From contig JAOAHX010000006.1 in the NCBI GenBank assembly GCA_026415035.1, positions 53,081 to 117,080 on the forward strand: a stretch of 64,000 nucleotides of DNA, given 5' to 3'. A model generated the notes under the pieces. The model did no database searches and was not told the origin of the DNA. It was given only the letters and a program-made list of their open reading frames with translations. This document shows, piece by piece, positions 27,113 through 36,095 of this stretch (positions within the stretch are counted from its first letter, which is position 1; every line of letters begins with the position of its first letter). Both the position numbers and the translations under genes were made by a program. The stretch comes from Thermodesulfobacteriota bacterium. GTDB taxonomy: Bacteria > Desulfobacterota > BSN033 > UBA1163.

Positions 27113-28343
27113 AAAGAGACATCGCGTCGTCGTCACCGGCCTGGGGATCGTCTCTTCCATCGGGATGGGAAGAGAGGAGTTCTGGAAAAACTGCCTCAGG
27201 GGGACCTCGGGGATCAAACCGGTCCAGAGGTTCGATGTCTCCTCCTACCGTTCCACCCTGGGTGGCGCGCTTCCGGAGATCGACTTTAGATCCCATATCA
27301 AACCGTCAAACCTGAGGAGGATGGATCGGATCGGAAAGATCATGGTGACGGCCGTGAAGCTCGCCCTGGAGGATTCGGGCCTCGACCTAAGAAAGGAGGA
27401 TCCCCACAGGATGGGGATCTCGATCGGGACCGGCCTGGGAAGTTCGGACACCGTGGATCAGTTTTTCCGGGCCCTGCTCAAAGAGGGCCCGATGGGGGCA
27501 CAGCCTCTGCTCTTTCAAACGGCCGTGCCCAATGCCATCACCAGCCATTGCGCCATCGAGTACGGGATCAAAGGGGTCAACCTCACCTTCTCCCATAAGG
27601 AGACCTCGGCCGAGATGGCGGTGGCCTATGCCTATTATCTTTTGAGAGAAGGGCAGGCGGATGTCATCCTTGCAGGAGGAGGGGACGAATTGAGCGAGCC
27701 GCTCTTCCACGTCTATTCCATGCTGGGTGCGCTCTCTCCGGGGCGAGGCAAGGGTCCGGAGGGGATGAGGCCCTTCGATCGGGATCGAAACGGCATCGTT
27801 TTAGGCGAGGGAAGCGGGATCCTCGTGTTGGAAACCCTCGAACATGCAGAGAGGAGGGGAGCCAGGGTTTATGCAGAGATAAGTGGCATCGGGATGGCAG
27901 GGAGCACGGGGGGGCTTCTCCGTTACGACCAGACGGGGGAGTCAGTCGCCCGGGCGATGTCCATGGCAGCGGCCGACCCATCCCTGGTCGATTTCATCTC
28001 GGCGGCGGCCAATTCGACCCGGGAACTGGATCGGGCAGAGGCCTCGGCCATCCGAAAGGTTTTCGGGGCAAGGGGCGAAGAGGTCAGGGTGAGCGCGATG
28101 AAGTCGATGATCGGTGAATTCGATGGATCGGGCGGCATCCGGGCGTGCGGCGTAGCCCTGAGCCTTTTTTACGGGGTGATTCCGCCGACGATCGGGACAA
28201 AATCCCTCGACCCGGAATGTGACCTGAGGGTCGTCCTTTATCATCCCGAAGAGGGGCTTTTACGGTCCGGTCTCCTCAACAGCTGCTCAAACGGAGGCTC
28301 GACCCTCTCGATCTGCTTTACACGCTACGTTCCCTCCGGTTGA
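27066..28343 (+). CDS. Chain-length-factor-like ketosynthase partner
   Basis: About 425 residues with the KS fold (VVVTGLGIVSSIG near 21-33, GIVLGEGSGILVLE). The active Cys position is Glu179 (FSHKETSAEM), the first His is lost (SAAANST) and the second His is Glu in KSMIGEFDGSGG. Loss of Cys while keeping the fold is the hallmark of chain length factors, which pair with an active KS. The start at 27066 has GGAGG five bases upstream and overlaps the active KS gene by 47 bases, so the pair should be translated together. Last gene of the operon; the next gene is convergent. Confidence 0.88.
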   Translation: MSVWSSGDTPLKAGDKKRHRVVVTGLGIVSSIGMGREEFWKNCLRGTSGIKPVQRFDVSSYRSTLGGALPEIDFRSHIKPSNLRRMDRIGKIMVTAVKLALEDSGLDLRKEDPHRMGISIGTGLGSSDTVDQFFRALLKEGPMGAQPLLFQTAVPNAITSHCAIEYGIKGVNLTFSHKETSAEMAVAYAYYLLREGQADVILAGGGDELSEPLFHVYSMLGALSPGRGKGPEGMRPFDRDRNGIVLGEGSGILVLETLEHAERRGARVYAEISGIGMAGSTGGLLRYDQTGESVARAMSMAAADPSLVDFISAAANSTRELDRAEASAIRKVFGARGEEVRVSAMKSMIGEFDGSGGIRACGVALSLFYGVIPPTIGTKSLDPECDLRVVLYHPEEGLLRSGLLNSCSNGGSTLSICFTRYVPSG

Positions 28344-28355
28344 CCTTCTATTCAA

Positions 28356-30341
28356 TTAAGGTCTTCGATCCCTCTCCCTTTCGAAGGAAGGCCTCTCAGA
28401 GGTCGGGCCTGGGCCGGTCGACCTTCCCGGTCCCTCACCTTCCCCCCGAAGAATGGGCTTTTCGGTTTTGCCTCCTCGTCTCTCGTCCGCTCCGACCTCT
28501 TGAGGTCGTTCAACATCCCGTCCCGATCGCCCCCTTCTCTCGATCTCCCGTTCTCTGATTTGGCGTCTCTCTTCAAAAGATTTCTGAACCTCCCTTTCCT
28601 GGATCGGACCTCTCCTCGGTTCTGGAACCGGGGTGCTCTCTTTCCCTCTTTCCCTTGCGGGCTCTATGGACTTTCGGTCCTCGGTCGGGCGTTCAACCTT
28701 GGGAGGAGAAGGCCTCTCCACAGGTTTCTCGAAAGCCTTCTCGGGCGGTTTCCCTAATGGATGTTCCGTGCTCCTTTCTGACCCCCTTTCTCTGAGCCTC
28801 TTTTCAGCGGGTGACTCGGGCTTCTCGGCAGGCCTTCGTTCGACCGGGCTTTCGAGTTCCCTCGGAGAGGGTTTCCTCCCTCTTCTCTCGAGGTCTCGCT
28901 CTTTCGGTCGATCTTCGATTCGATCCTCCTTTCTTTCAAATTTCTCAAAGGGCCTGATCTCTTTCGGCTTCACCTCCATCTCCCTGGGAGGGGTCTCCGG
29001 CCTTATCACGGAGGCCTCCGGTTGTCGAGTCAGGGGTCGCCTCATCTTGATCTCTGTTGGTCGGATCTCCTCGATCTTCTTGGGAGGTCTCCTTTCAGGA
29101 TGGATCTCGCGGATGACGGGCATCAGCGTTGGCCTCTCGGGCCTGATATCGGGCCGTCCGATGTGGATCCTCTCTTTGAGAAAGGGGTTTTCACTGACCT
29201 TCACCTCCACCTTTCTTCCGTGGACAAAGGTATCGCGATGGACGATTGTGACCGCGTTGTGGACATGGACGTTCTTATAAACCACCTTCTGGAGATTGAG
29301 GGTGGCGATGTTGACCTGGAGGAGGTTGACGCTGTGGGGGCCGAAGTATCCGTAACCGTAATAGATCTCTCCAGGTGCGAGAGGGACCCAGCAGATATAG
29401 GCAGGGGTATAGACCCAGGCGACGAAACCAGGACCCCAATACACACCTCCCCTGACCGGAGGTACCCAGCACCATCCGAAGGGAGGGACGAAGACCCATC
29501 GTCCATAGTGGTAAGGGACCCATCCCCAGGGTTCATAAGAGATCCAGACGTAGTCCCCGCGTATCCAAACCCACCGACCGACCCGGTAAGGAGCCCACCC
29601 TGCCGAGGCCACCACCGTTGGGGTCCAAACATAACCATATCCCCTTACAAAGACCCACCTTCCGTGTTCATCGAAGTCATCCGAATAGGGGTGAAGCTCT
29701 TCGGGAAGGTATCGGGAGGATCCCCTGCGCTCGGCGTAGAGACGATTGCGACTGCGGTTCCACCTCTCCCACTCGTCCGGCGGTCCGATCGGACCTAACT
29801 CCGCTGGTGCGCCCTCTCTCAAGGTAAGGGTTCTGTCCTGATCCACCCGGATTCGACCTTCCCGGGTCTCCGCATAAATCGACCCGAAATAGACCGAGAC
29901 ATCGGCATGGCGATCGTCAAGAATATCGATCCGGAAGATGGCGCGGTCAAAGACCCGGATGGAAGAGAGAGGGGTTTCCATCTGGAGAAAGCTTCCCCGA
30001 CCTCCCCTGAAATTGATATAGGCTCGGCCTTCTATGAGATTGAACTGATAATCGTCCTTTTCAAGGGTCAAGATGTCGAGGCCGGTCCTCTCGTCGAGGC
30101 GGATGGCGGTTCCGTCTCTCAACCGGGCTTCGAGTCGGCCTCCGGTCGGGACCCAGATTCGATCCCCCTCCTTCAAAGGCATGTTGATCGAGGCAGGGAC
30201 CCAATCTCCGGTCTCCTCGGTCTGAATCTGCACGTCGCCCTCGAGGAGGCTGATATGCATCTGCCCCAGGGACGAGGCATAAGAGAAGACCGGAAGGGTG
30301 GCAAAGAGGATCATTGGGAACATCCATTTCAACCTATTCAT
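28356..30341 (-). CDS. Secreted FecR-domain protein with Trp-rich repeats and Pro/Glu/Arg tail
   Basis: About 661 residues. Signal peptide at 1-22. A FecR-like domain follows (residues 25-190: ISLLEGDVQIQ, LKEGDRIWVPTGGRLEARL). Residues 220-345 are a Trp/Tyr/Pro/Gly-rich array with repeats such as WAPYRVGRWVW, WVPYHYGRWVF and GWCWVPP (DUF6600-like). The last 270 residues are low-complexity, rich in Pro, Glu and Arg with PEKP/ERRP-like repeats. It is probably an exported, envelope-associated structural or binding protein; the function is unknown. The start has GGGAGGG upstream. It sits divergently from the CrtI-like gene and convergently to the cluster. Confidence 0.85.
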   Translation of the reverse strand: MNRLKWMFPMILFATLPVFSYASSLGQMHISLLEGDVQIQTEETGDWVPASINMPLKEGDRIWVPTGGRLEARLRDGTAIRLDERTGLDILTLEKDDYQFNLIEGRAYINFRGGRGSFLQMETPLSSIRVFDRAIFRIDILDDRHADVSVYFGSIYAETREGRIRVDQDRTLTLREGAPAELGPIGPPDEWERWNRSRNRLYAERRGSSRYLPEELHPYSDDFDEHGRWVFVRGYGYVWTPTVVASAGWAPYRVGRWVWIRGDYVWISYEPWGWVPYHYGRWVFVPPFGWCWVPPVRGGVYWGPGFVAWVYTPAYICWVPLAPGEIYYGYGYFGPHSVNLLQVNIATLNLQKVVYKNVHVHNAVTIVHRDTFVHGRKVEVKVSENPFLKERIHIGRPDIRPERPTLMPVIREIHPERRPPKKIEEIRPTEIKMRRPLTRQPEASVIRPETPPREMEVKPKEIRPFEKFERKEDRIEDRPKERDLERRGRKPSPRELESPVERRPAEKPESPAEKRLRERGSERSTEHPLGKPPEKAFEKPVERPSPPKVERPTEDRKSIEPARERGKESTPVPEPRRGPIQEREVQKSFEERRQIREREIERRGRSGRDVERPQEVGADERRGGKTEKPILRGEGEGPGRSTGPGPTSERPSFERERDRRP

Positions 30342-30471
30342 CGCTTAGCCCTCCCGTTCGGTTCGATTTTCACCCTTCTCTATTTTAACCTGTTTGACGA
30401 AAGAAAGTCGTTTTATATTCAGAGGGAGGAGGATGGTTCAAGGGTAAAAGAAGTGTTATACTGCAACCACC

Positions 30472-31962
30472 ATGTCCGAATTCGATGTCCTCATCATCGG
30501 GGGAGGGGTGGCGGGGCTTACCTGTGGTTGTCTCCTGGCCAAGAGGGGGCTTCGGGTCCTGATCGTCGAAAAGAACCGGAAGGTCGGAGGCTGCTGTTCC
30601 TCCTTTGAGAAAGATGGGTTCTCCTTCGACCTTTCCGTCCAATCCCTGGGAGAATGCCAGGAGGGAGGACGGATCTGGAATGTGTTGAAGGCACTGGACC
30701 TTCTGGACGGGATTCGATTCCTCCCCCTCGAGCCGGCGAGGATGTATCACTTTCCGACGATGCAGATCCCCCAGTCCTCCAGACTCGAAACCCACCTCGA
30801 ACATTTATCGCGGCTCTTCTACGAAGAGAGAAGAGGAATCGAACAGGTCTATGAGGTCCTGAAAAAGGTCTATGAGGAGTTCTCACGACTGCCTCCCTCC
30901 GTGAACTGGTTCGATCCCTCCTCTTTTTCGGCTCGATTCCCCTTCCTTGCCGCCTATAAGGATAGAACTTTCGGTCAGCTCCTCCTGGAGTATATCGACA
31001 ACCCCTTCCTGAGGACGATCCTATCCGTTCGGTGTTCGTATGCCTTGCTCCCCCCCGAAGAGATCTCTGTGGTCGCCATGGCCGGCATCGAGATGTCTTA
31101 TTTCAGACATGGGGTCTCCTGTGTGGAGGGGAAGGTGGAGGAACTTCCCCTGAAGTTGGCCATGGCCTTTGAAAGAGAGAAGGGCAAGATTCTATCGGGG
31201 CAACTCGTCCAGAGAATCCTCTTTAAAGAGCGAAAGGCGGTCGGCGTCCGCCTTGAAAATGGAGAGATTCTGACGGGCAAGGCGATCGTCTCCAATATCG
31301 ATGCCCATCGCACGTTCACCGAGTTGATCGGAGAGGATTTTCTTCCGAGGGCCTACCGTGCCAAATTGGGAGGCCTGCGGCCCTCGCTCTCCTATTTCAT
31401 CCTCTACCTTGGGATTGAAGGAGATCTGAAGGAGATCCCGGTCTCCAATAACGAGATCTTCTCCGAGGATCCGCCCTCCAAAGAATACGAAGCGCTCTAT
31501 GAAGGCCGCATTCCGGAAAGGTCGGCCTTCTATCTCCTTGCCCCTTCCCGGGTCAACCCGTCCCACGCTCCGCCCGGGAAGAGCACCCTCTGTTTAAGCC
31601 TGAAGGCCCCCTATCTATTGAACGGGGGATGGACCCCCGAGACCATCGATCGCCTCTCCGAGGGGCTCATCTCAAAGGCCAAACTCCTCCTCCCCGACTT
31701 AGAGAAGAGGATCTTGGTCAAGGCGGTTGCGACCCCCAAAACGATCGAGCAGTGGACAGGCAACCATATGGGAGCGGCTTACGGATGGGCCCAGATTCCG
31801 AGTCAGTCCGGGATCTATCGTCTCTCGAGATCGACGCCCATTTCGAATCTCTTCCTGACCGGCCACTGGACCTCTCCCGGCGGAGGGATAGCGGCGGTCG
31901 TCGCCTCCGGAGAGTTGACAGCCCAAACCCTTTGGAGCAGATTTGAGAGAGGGGAATTTTAG
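30472..31962 (+). CDS. CrtI-like FAD-dependent oxidoreductase
   Basis: About 496 residues. FAD-binding start DVLIIGGGVAGLTCG (GGGVAG at 10-15) then VGGCCSSFEKDG, as in phytoene desaturase / carotenoid isomerase / retinol saturase proteins (COG1233-like). The C-terminal FAD motif is GHWTSPGGGIAAVVASGELT. Such enzymes desaturate, isomerise or saturate polyene chains; one near a ketosynthase cluster suggests tailoring of the acyl product. The promoter is not clear, but TATACT at 30457-30462 is an extended -10-like site. It begins a three-gene operon with a lipoprotein and a radical SAM protein. Confidence 0.88.
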   Translation: MSEFDVLIIGGGVAGLTCGCLLAKRGLRVLIVEKNRKVGGCCSSFEKDGFSFDLSVQSLGECQEGGRIWNVLKALDLLDGIRFLPLEPARMYHFPTMQIPQSSRLETHLEHLSRLFYEERRGIEQVYEVLKKVYEEFSRLPPSVNWFDPSSFSARFPFLAAYKDRTFGQLLLEYIDNPFLRTILSVRCSYALLPPEEISVVAMAGIEMSYFRHGVSCVEGKVEELPLKLAMAFEREKGKILSGQLVQRILFKERKAVGVRLENGEILTGKAIVSNIDAHRTFTELIGEDFLPRAYRAKLGGLRPSLSYFILYLGIEGDLKEIPVSNNEIFSEDPPSKEYEALYEGRIPERSAFYLLAPSRVNPSHAPPGKSTLCLSLKAPYLLNGGWTPETIDRLSEGLISKAKLLLPDLEKRILVKAVATPKTIEQWTGNHMGAAYGWAQIPSQSGIYRLSRSTPISNLFLTGHWTSPGGGIAAVVASGELTAQTLWSRFERGEF

Positions 31963-31963
31963 A

Positions 31964-32578
31964 ATGGCCCGGATCCCTTGTCTCCTTTTATTGACGCTTT
32001 TCCTCCTCTCTTTATTCCTCTGGGGGTGTCCCAAGAAGGTCGAAATCCTCCCCCCCCAGAAACCCCGGTTTGAGGACCCGATCTCCAAGCTTTTGGAATC
32101 GTTTTCCCCGGTCGAATCCCTTCAGGCCAGGGCCTCTATCCGGATCGAGACCGTGAGAGAGGGAGAGGAGATGAATTTTCTTCTCAACGGTTTTCTTCTC
32201 TATCAAAAGCCGGATAAGCTGCGGCTCCTCGGGTTTCATCCCCTCGGCATGGGGCTCTTCGACGCCCTCTATCGGAACGGGGAGATCTTCCTCCTGATCC
32301 CTCCTCAGAAGAGGGCCTATATCGGTGAGGTCGCCCAGTTCGAGGAGGCGATGGCAAAAGCAGGAGAGGTCCGAATTTCGATGGAGAAGGGGGAGGGTGC
32401 TGAAATCCCCCATCGTATCCAGATTGAGCTGATTGAGAAGGAGAGCCGGATCGAGCTCCGGCTGAAGGGCATCTCGGTAAACCTCCCTCTTCCTCAGGAG
32501 AGTTTTCAGTGGGAGGTTCCGGCAGGGGTGGAAGTGAGGTCGTTCGAAAGGCTGTTGAGGGGGTTGAGAAAGCGATGA
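31964..32578 (+). CDS. LolB-like/DUF4292-type outer-membrane lipoprotein
   Basis: About 204 residues. Lipoprotein signal with lipobox LWGC near residues 18-21. The mature part has features of LolB/DUF4292 proteins: a helical start, then LQARASIRIE, FLLNGFLLYQKPDKLRLLGFHPLG, and ending with a beta segment. With the LolA-like carrier at 25239 it would make a periplasmic carrier/outer membrane acceptor pair. The ATG is 1 base after the preceding stop and the gene overlaps the next by 4 bases. The true acceptor role is inferred from fold and context. Confidence 0.78.
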   Translation: MARIPCLLLLTLFLLSLFLWGCPKKVEILPPQKPRFEDPISKLLESFSPVESLQARASIRIETVREGEEMNFLLNGFLLYQKPDKLRLLGFHPLGMGLFDALYRNGEIFLLIPPQKRAYIGEVAQFEEAMAKAGEVRISMEKGEGAEIPHRIQIELIEKESRIELRLKGISVNLPLPQESFQWEVPAGVEVRSFERLLRGLRKR

Positions 32579-33876
32579 GGATCCTCCTGATCGTCCCCAG
32601 ATGGCCCGAGAAGAGCTTCTGGGACGTCATCGCCTTCAAATTTCCCCTCCTCTCGACCTCTCTCTTGGCGGGGTTAACCCCTCCCCGCCATCAAGTCCAC
32701 ATTGTTGACGAAAGCCTCTCGCCAATCGATTTCGATCAGGAGGTCGACCTCGTCGCCATCACGGCGATCACGCCCCTGGCGCCCAGGGCCTATGAAATCG
32801 CGGACGAATTCCGTAGGAGGGGAAGAAAGGTCGTTATCGGAGGCATCCATGCCTCCTGGCTTCCCGAAGAGGCAAAGGCCCACTGCGACAGCGTGGCCAT
32901 CGGCGAGGCGGACGAGACCTGGCCAGAGATTTTAGCGGACGCCGAGGCCGACGATCTGAAACCCTTCTACCGGCAAAAGGGGAGGACCGACCTGAGCCGA
33001 CTCTCCCTTCCGAGGAGGGACCTGCTCCCCAAGAAGGGATATCTCTTTCACAATCTCATCCAGACGACGCGGGGATGTCCCTTCGATTGTGAGTTCTGTT
33101 CGGTGACCGCGCTTCACGGCCGGACCTACCGGACGAGACCGGTCTCCGAAGTCGAGAAGGAGATCCAGTCGCTTGAACGTTCCAAGGCGTATATCTTCTT
33201 CGTTGACGATAATCTCTTTGGGCACCTCGGCCATGCCAGGGAACTTCTGACCCTGCTCTCCCATTACCGATTGCGATGGGTGAGCCAGGGCCCCATCCAT
33301 ATCGCTGAAGACGAAGAGATCCTCGGCCTGATGGCCAAAGCGGGCTGCCACGGCCTATTCATCGGCTTCGAGAGCCTGCGGGAGGAGAACCTCGATCTGA
33401 TGGGCAAGAGGATCAATCGGGTCGGGCGCTACGAACAGGCCATCCGGAAGCTCCATGACCAGGGGATCGGCGTCTATGCATCCTTCGTCTTCGGATACGA
33501 TTTCGACGACGAATCGGTCTTCGACGAGTTTCTCCAATTTGCTGACCGTAACCGGATCGATGGCGCCTTCCTTCCGATCCTCACCCCTTTTCCCGGAACA
33601 CGGATCTATCAGAGGCTCAAACAGGAGGGAAGGCTTCTCACGGAGGATTGGTCGAAATATGACATGGCCACGGTGGTCTTCCGGCCCAAACGCATGACCG
33701 TTGAACAACTCCAGGAAGGGTTTTGGAGGGTGAACCGGTCCTTTTATTCCCTTCCGTCGATGCTCAAGAGGATCTTCCATCCCTTCCAGTGGAGAAGGAG
33801 CCTCATCATCTTCGGCCCGATGAATTTAGGGCTCTGGCCCGCCGTGAAAAAGGCGGAAGGCTATTGCAGAAGGTGA
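32575..33876 (+). CDS. B12-binding-domain radical SAM protein
   Basis: About 433 residues. Cobalamin-binding domain at the start (MRILLIVPRWP, VVIGGIHASWLPEEA), then the radical SAM cluster motif CPFDCEFCS, and a tail shared with the paralogue at 14706. Such enzymes perform methylations or ring-forming steps on unactivated carbons. Position in an operon with a CrtI-like oxidoreductase and a lipoprotein, near a ketosynthase cluster, suggests a lipid substrate; B12 radical SAM proteins are also found in ladderane-type clusters. The start ATG overlaps the lipoprotein stop. Confidence 0.87.
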   Translation: MRILLIVPRWPEKSFWDVIAFKFPLLSTSLLAGLTPPRHQVHIVDESLSPIDFDQEVDLVAITAITPLAPRAYEIADEFRRRGRKVVIGGIHASWLPEEAKAHCDSVAIGEADETWPEILADAEADDLKPFYRQKGRTDLSRLSLPRRDLLPKKGYLFHNLIQTTRGCPFDCEFCSVTALHGRTYRTRPVSEVEKEIQSLERSKAYIFFVDDNLFGHLGHARELLTLLSHYRLRWVSQGPIHIAEDEEILGLMAKAGCHGLFIGFESLREENLDLMGKRINRVGRYEQAIRKLHDQGIGVYASFVFGYDFDDESVFDEFLQFADRNRIDGAFLPILTPFPGTRIYQRLKQEGRLLTEDWSKYDMATVVFRPKRMTVEQLQEGFWRVNRSFYSLPSMLKRIFHPFQWRRSLIIFGPMNLGLWPAVKKAEGYCRR

Positions 33877-34002
33877 CCTCCTTTCATTGATAAGGCCCTC
33901 CCTTTTTCTGACAATATTCCTGTTCCTTAGAGATGGCCACCGGGTGAAATGAGGTGCTGGGAAGGAATAAAGCCATTTAAAGGATGTCTTCCCTCCAGAG
34001 GG

Positions 34003-34156
34003 ATACCGGTCCCGAAATCGCAAAGGCCATCCGGTTTGAAAGCCCCCTTATCTCTCGCTCACCAAAGAATTTTCCGATAAGGCAGTGGACTTCGTCGAGA
34101 GGGGCCACTTTCGGTTGGGCCCGAAGGAGAATACAATTGGGCTGAATTTGCCATGA
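34003..34156 (+). pseudogene. Possible gene remnant
   Basis: Protein-like text in two frames: EIAKAIRFESP at about 34013-34045, and LSLTKEFSDKAVDFVERGHF continuing to a TGA at 34154-34156. A single frameshift near 34045 would join them. It has no start, and I cannot name the family. The rest of the 485-base gap (33877-34361) shows only short hairpins, e.g. GGTTGGGC at 34113-34120 complementary to GCCCAACC at 34209-34216. Confidence 0.25.
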
Positions 34157-34361
34157 AAGGAATGCTCGTTAAGAAAATAAGGGATCTCCCCGACTCCAGG
34201 GTGGGATTGCCCAACCCTTCGGAGGATTTTTGTAAAACCCGGGTAGGGCCACTCTTCTTATTTAGTGGTCAATCTTTTACAAATCTTTCTCATAAGTTGG
34301 GGCAATTCGGTAGACCTTCTTCCCTTGATTTGACTCCTCTCTTTCCATTAAGATAGATTTG

Positions 34362-36095
34362 ATGAAAGGTTTCTTCCATCGACTGCTCCGGATCGATCTT
34401 TCGAAGAGAAAGACCACGGTCGAACCCCTGCCGGAGGCCGTTTTGCGCTCCTATTTGGGCGGAAAGGGGTTGGGATCGTATCTCCTTCTCCAGGAGAACC
34501 CCCCCCGAGTGGATCCTTTCTCACCGGAGAATCGCCTCATCTTCACCCTGGGCCCCCTGGCCGACACGGTCTTCTATGGTTCGAGCCGTTTCGCCGTCTT
34601 CACCAAATCGCCCCAGACGGGGATCTATTCGGAGTCCTATTCCGGCGGCAAGATCACCAGCGCCATCAGCCGGACAGGCTACGATGCCATCGTCATCCAG
34701 GGTCGATCGAAAGAGCCCGTCTCTCTCGAGATCAGTGACGAGGGCGTCCTTTTTCACGCTGCTTCCTCTCTCTGGGGTAAAGAGACTTATGAGGCAGAAG
34801 AGGCATTGATAAAAACGGCGGGAGAGAAGGGGGCAGGGGCCCTGGTCATAGGTCCGGCCGGGGAAAACCTCGTCAAGTTCGCGGTGATCGAAATCGAGAG
34901 GTGGCGATCCCTCGGCAGGGCAGGCATCGGCGCGGTCCTAGGGTCGAAGAGGTTGAAAGGCATCGTCTTCCATGGGAGAAAGAGGAGGGAGGTGGCCGAC
35001 CCCGCCCTTTTGAGACGACTCTCCGAGGCCTTCAAGGAGCGCGTCAAAGATCATGAGGTCGTCCGGATCTATAAAAAGTACGGCACCCCCATGCTCGTCT
35101 CGATCATGAACACGATCGGAGCCTTCCCCACCCGATACTGGTCGAAAGGAACGCTCGAGGGGTGGGAGGGGATCAGCGCCGAGAGCCTGATGGAGCGGTG
35201 CGAGGTGAAACCCTCGGCCTGCCCCCACTGTTTCATGGCCTGTGGAAAGGTCTCCCGGGTCAAACAGGGAAGACATCGAGGGCTTCAGATCATGGGGCCG
35301 GAATATGAGACCATTTATGCCTTCGGTGGCCTCTGCATGGTCCGGTCGATCGAGGAGATCATCTACCTCAATGACCTCTGCGACCGCCTCGGAATGGACA
35401 CGATCACCGCAGGGAACCTGGCCGCCTTTGCCATCGAGGCCTCTCTGAAAGGGAAGATCAAAGAGAAGCTCCAGTATGGGGATGTGGATGCCATTGCCGA
35501 GATTTTGAGGAAGATCGCCTACCGGGAAGGGATCGGCAAGGTCCTCTCCGAAGGGGTCCGCCACGCCGCATCGGTCTGGGGGATGGAGGGGGAAGCGGTC
35601 CATGTGAAGGGGCTTGAGCCGGCGGGATTTGATCCCAGGGTTTTGAAAGGGATGGGCCTCGCCTATGCGACTTCCGACCGGGGCGCCTGCCACCTGAGGG
35701 CAACCTTCTATAAATCCGAGCTTTCCGGACAGATCGATCCGGAACAGATCCGGGGGAAAGCCCGTCTCTTCATCGACTACGAAGATAAGATGAACCTCTT
35801 CGATGCCCTCATCCTCTGCCGGTTTTATCGGGATCTCATTACTTGGAAGGACCTTCAAGAGATCCTGAAGGCCGCCTGTGGCCTCTCCCTCAAAAAGGGA
35901 GCGTTGAAAACCATCGCCGCCAATATCCTCCAATTGGCCAGGGATTTCAATCGTCGAGAAGGGGTCACGAAACGGGACGATAGACTCCCCCGCCGTTTCT
36001 TTCGGGAGGTCCTTCAGGAGACTGGCAAGTCGATCCAGCCCGAAGAGATGGAGACCATGATCCAGGAGTATTACCAACTGAGAGGTTGGGAATGA
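34362..36095 (+). CDS. Aldehyde ferredoxin oxidoreductase
   Basis: About 577 residues. Tungsten- (or molybdenum-) pterin enzyme oxidising aldehydes to acids with ferredoxin, in strict anaerobes. N-terminal domain: LLRIDLSKRKTTVEPLP, then YLGGKGLGSYLL and GPLADT. The 4Fe-4S motif CPHCFMACGK (CxxCxxxC) is near residue 288, with a later Cys in ILCRFYRD. GPEYETIYAFGGLC is also typical. The ATG at 34362 follows a TTG; no strong ribosome site is seen. It overlaps the kinase gene by 4 bases, which is an unusual partner. Subfamily (AOR, FOR or an uncharacterised one) is not decided. Confidence 0.92.
   Translation: MKGFFHRLLRIDLSKRKTTVEPLPEAVLRSYLGGKGLGSYLLLQENPPRVDPFSPENRLIFTLGPLADTVFYGSSRFAVFTKSPQTGIYSESYSGGKITSAISRTGYDAIVIQGRSKEPVSLEISDEGVLFHAASSLWGKETYEAEEALIKTAGEKGAGALVIGPAGENLVKFAVIEIERWRSLGRAGIGAVLGSKRLKGIVFHGRKRREVADPALLRRLSEAFKERVKDHEVVRIYKKYGTPMLVSIMNTIGAFPTRYWSKGTLEGWEGISAESLMERCEVKPSACPHCFMACGKVSRVKQGRHRGLQIMGPEYETIYAFGGLCMVRSIEEIIYLNDLCDRLGMDTITAGNLAAFAIEASLKGKIKEKLQYGDVDAIAEILRKIAYREGIGKVLSEGVRHAASVWGMEGEAVHVKGLEPAGFDPRVLKGMGLAYATSDRGACHLRATFYKSELSGQIDPEQIRGKARLFIDYEDKMNLFDALILCRFYRDLITWKDLQEILKAACGLSLKKGALKTIAANILQLARDFNRREGVTKRDDRLPRRFFREVLQETGKSIQPEEMETMIQEYYQLRGWE

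Noticed and set aside
34000..34050. Riboswitch-like CGCAAAGGCC before the aldehyde oxidoreductase
   Set aside because: Only one short element fits; the remainder of the c-di-GMP or Moco folds is not seen, and the segment reads as protein-like text.
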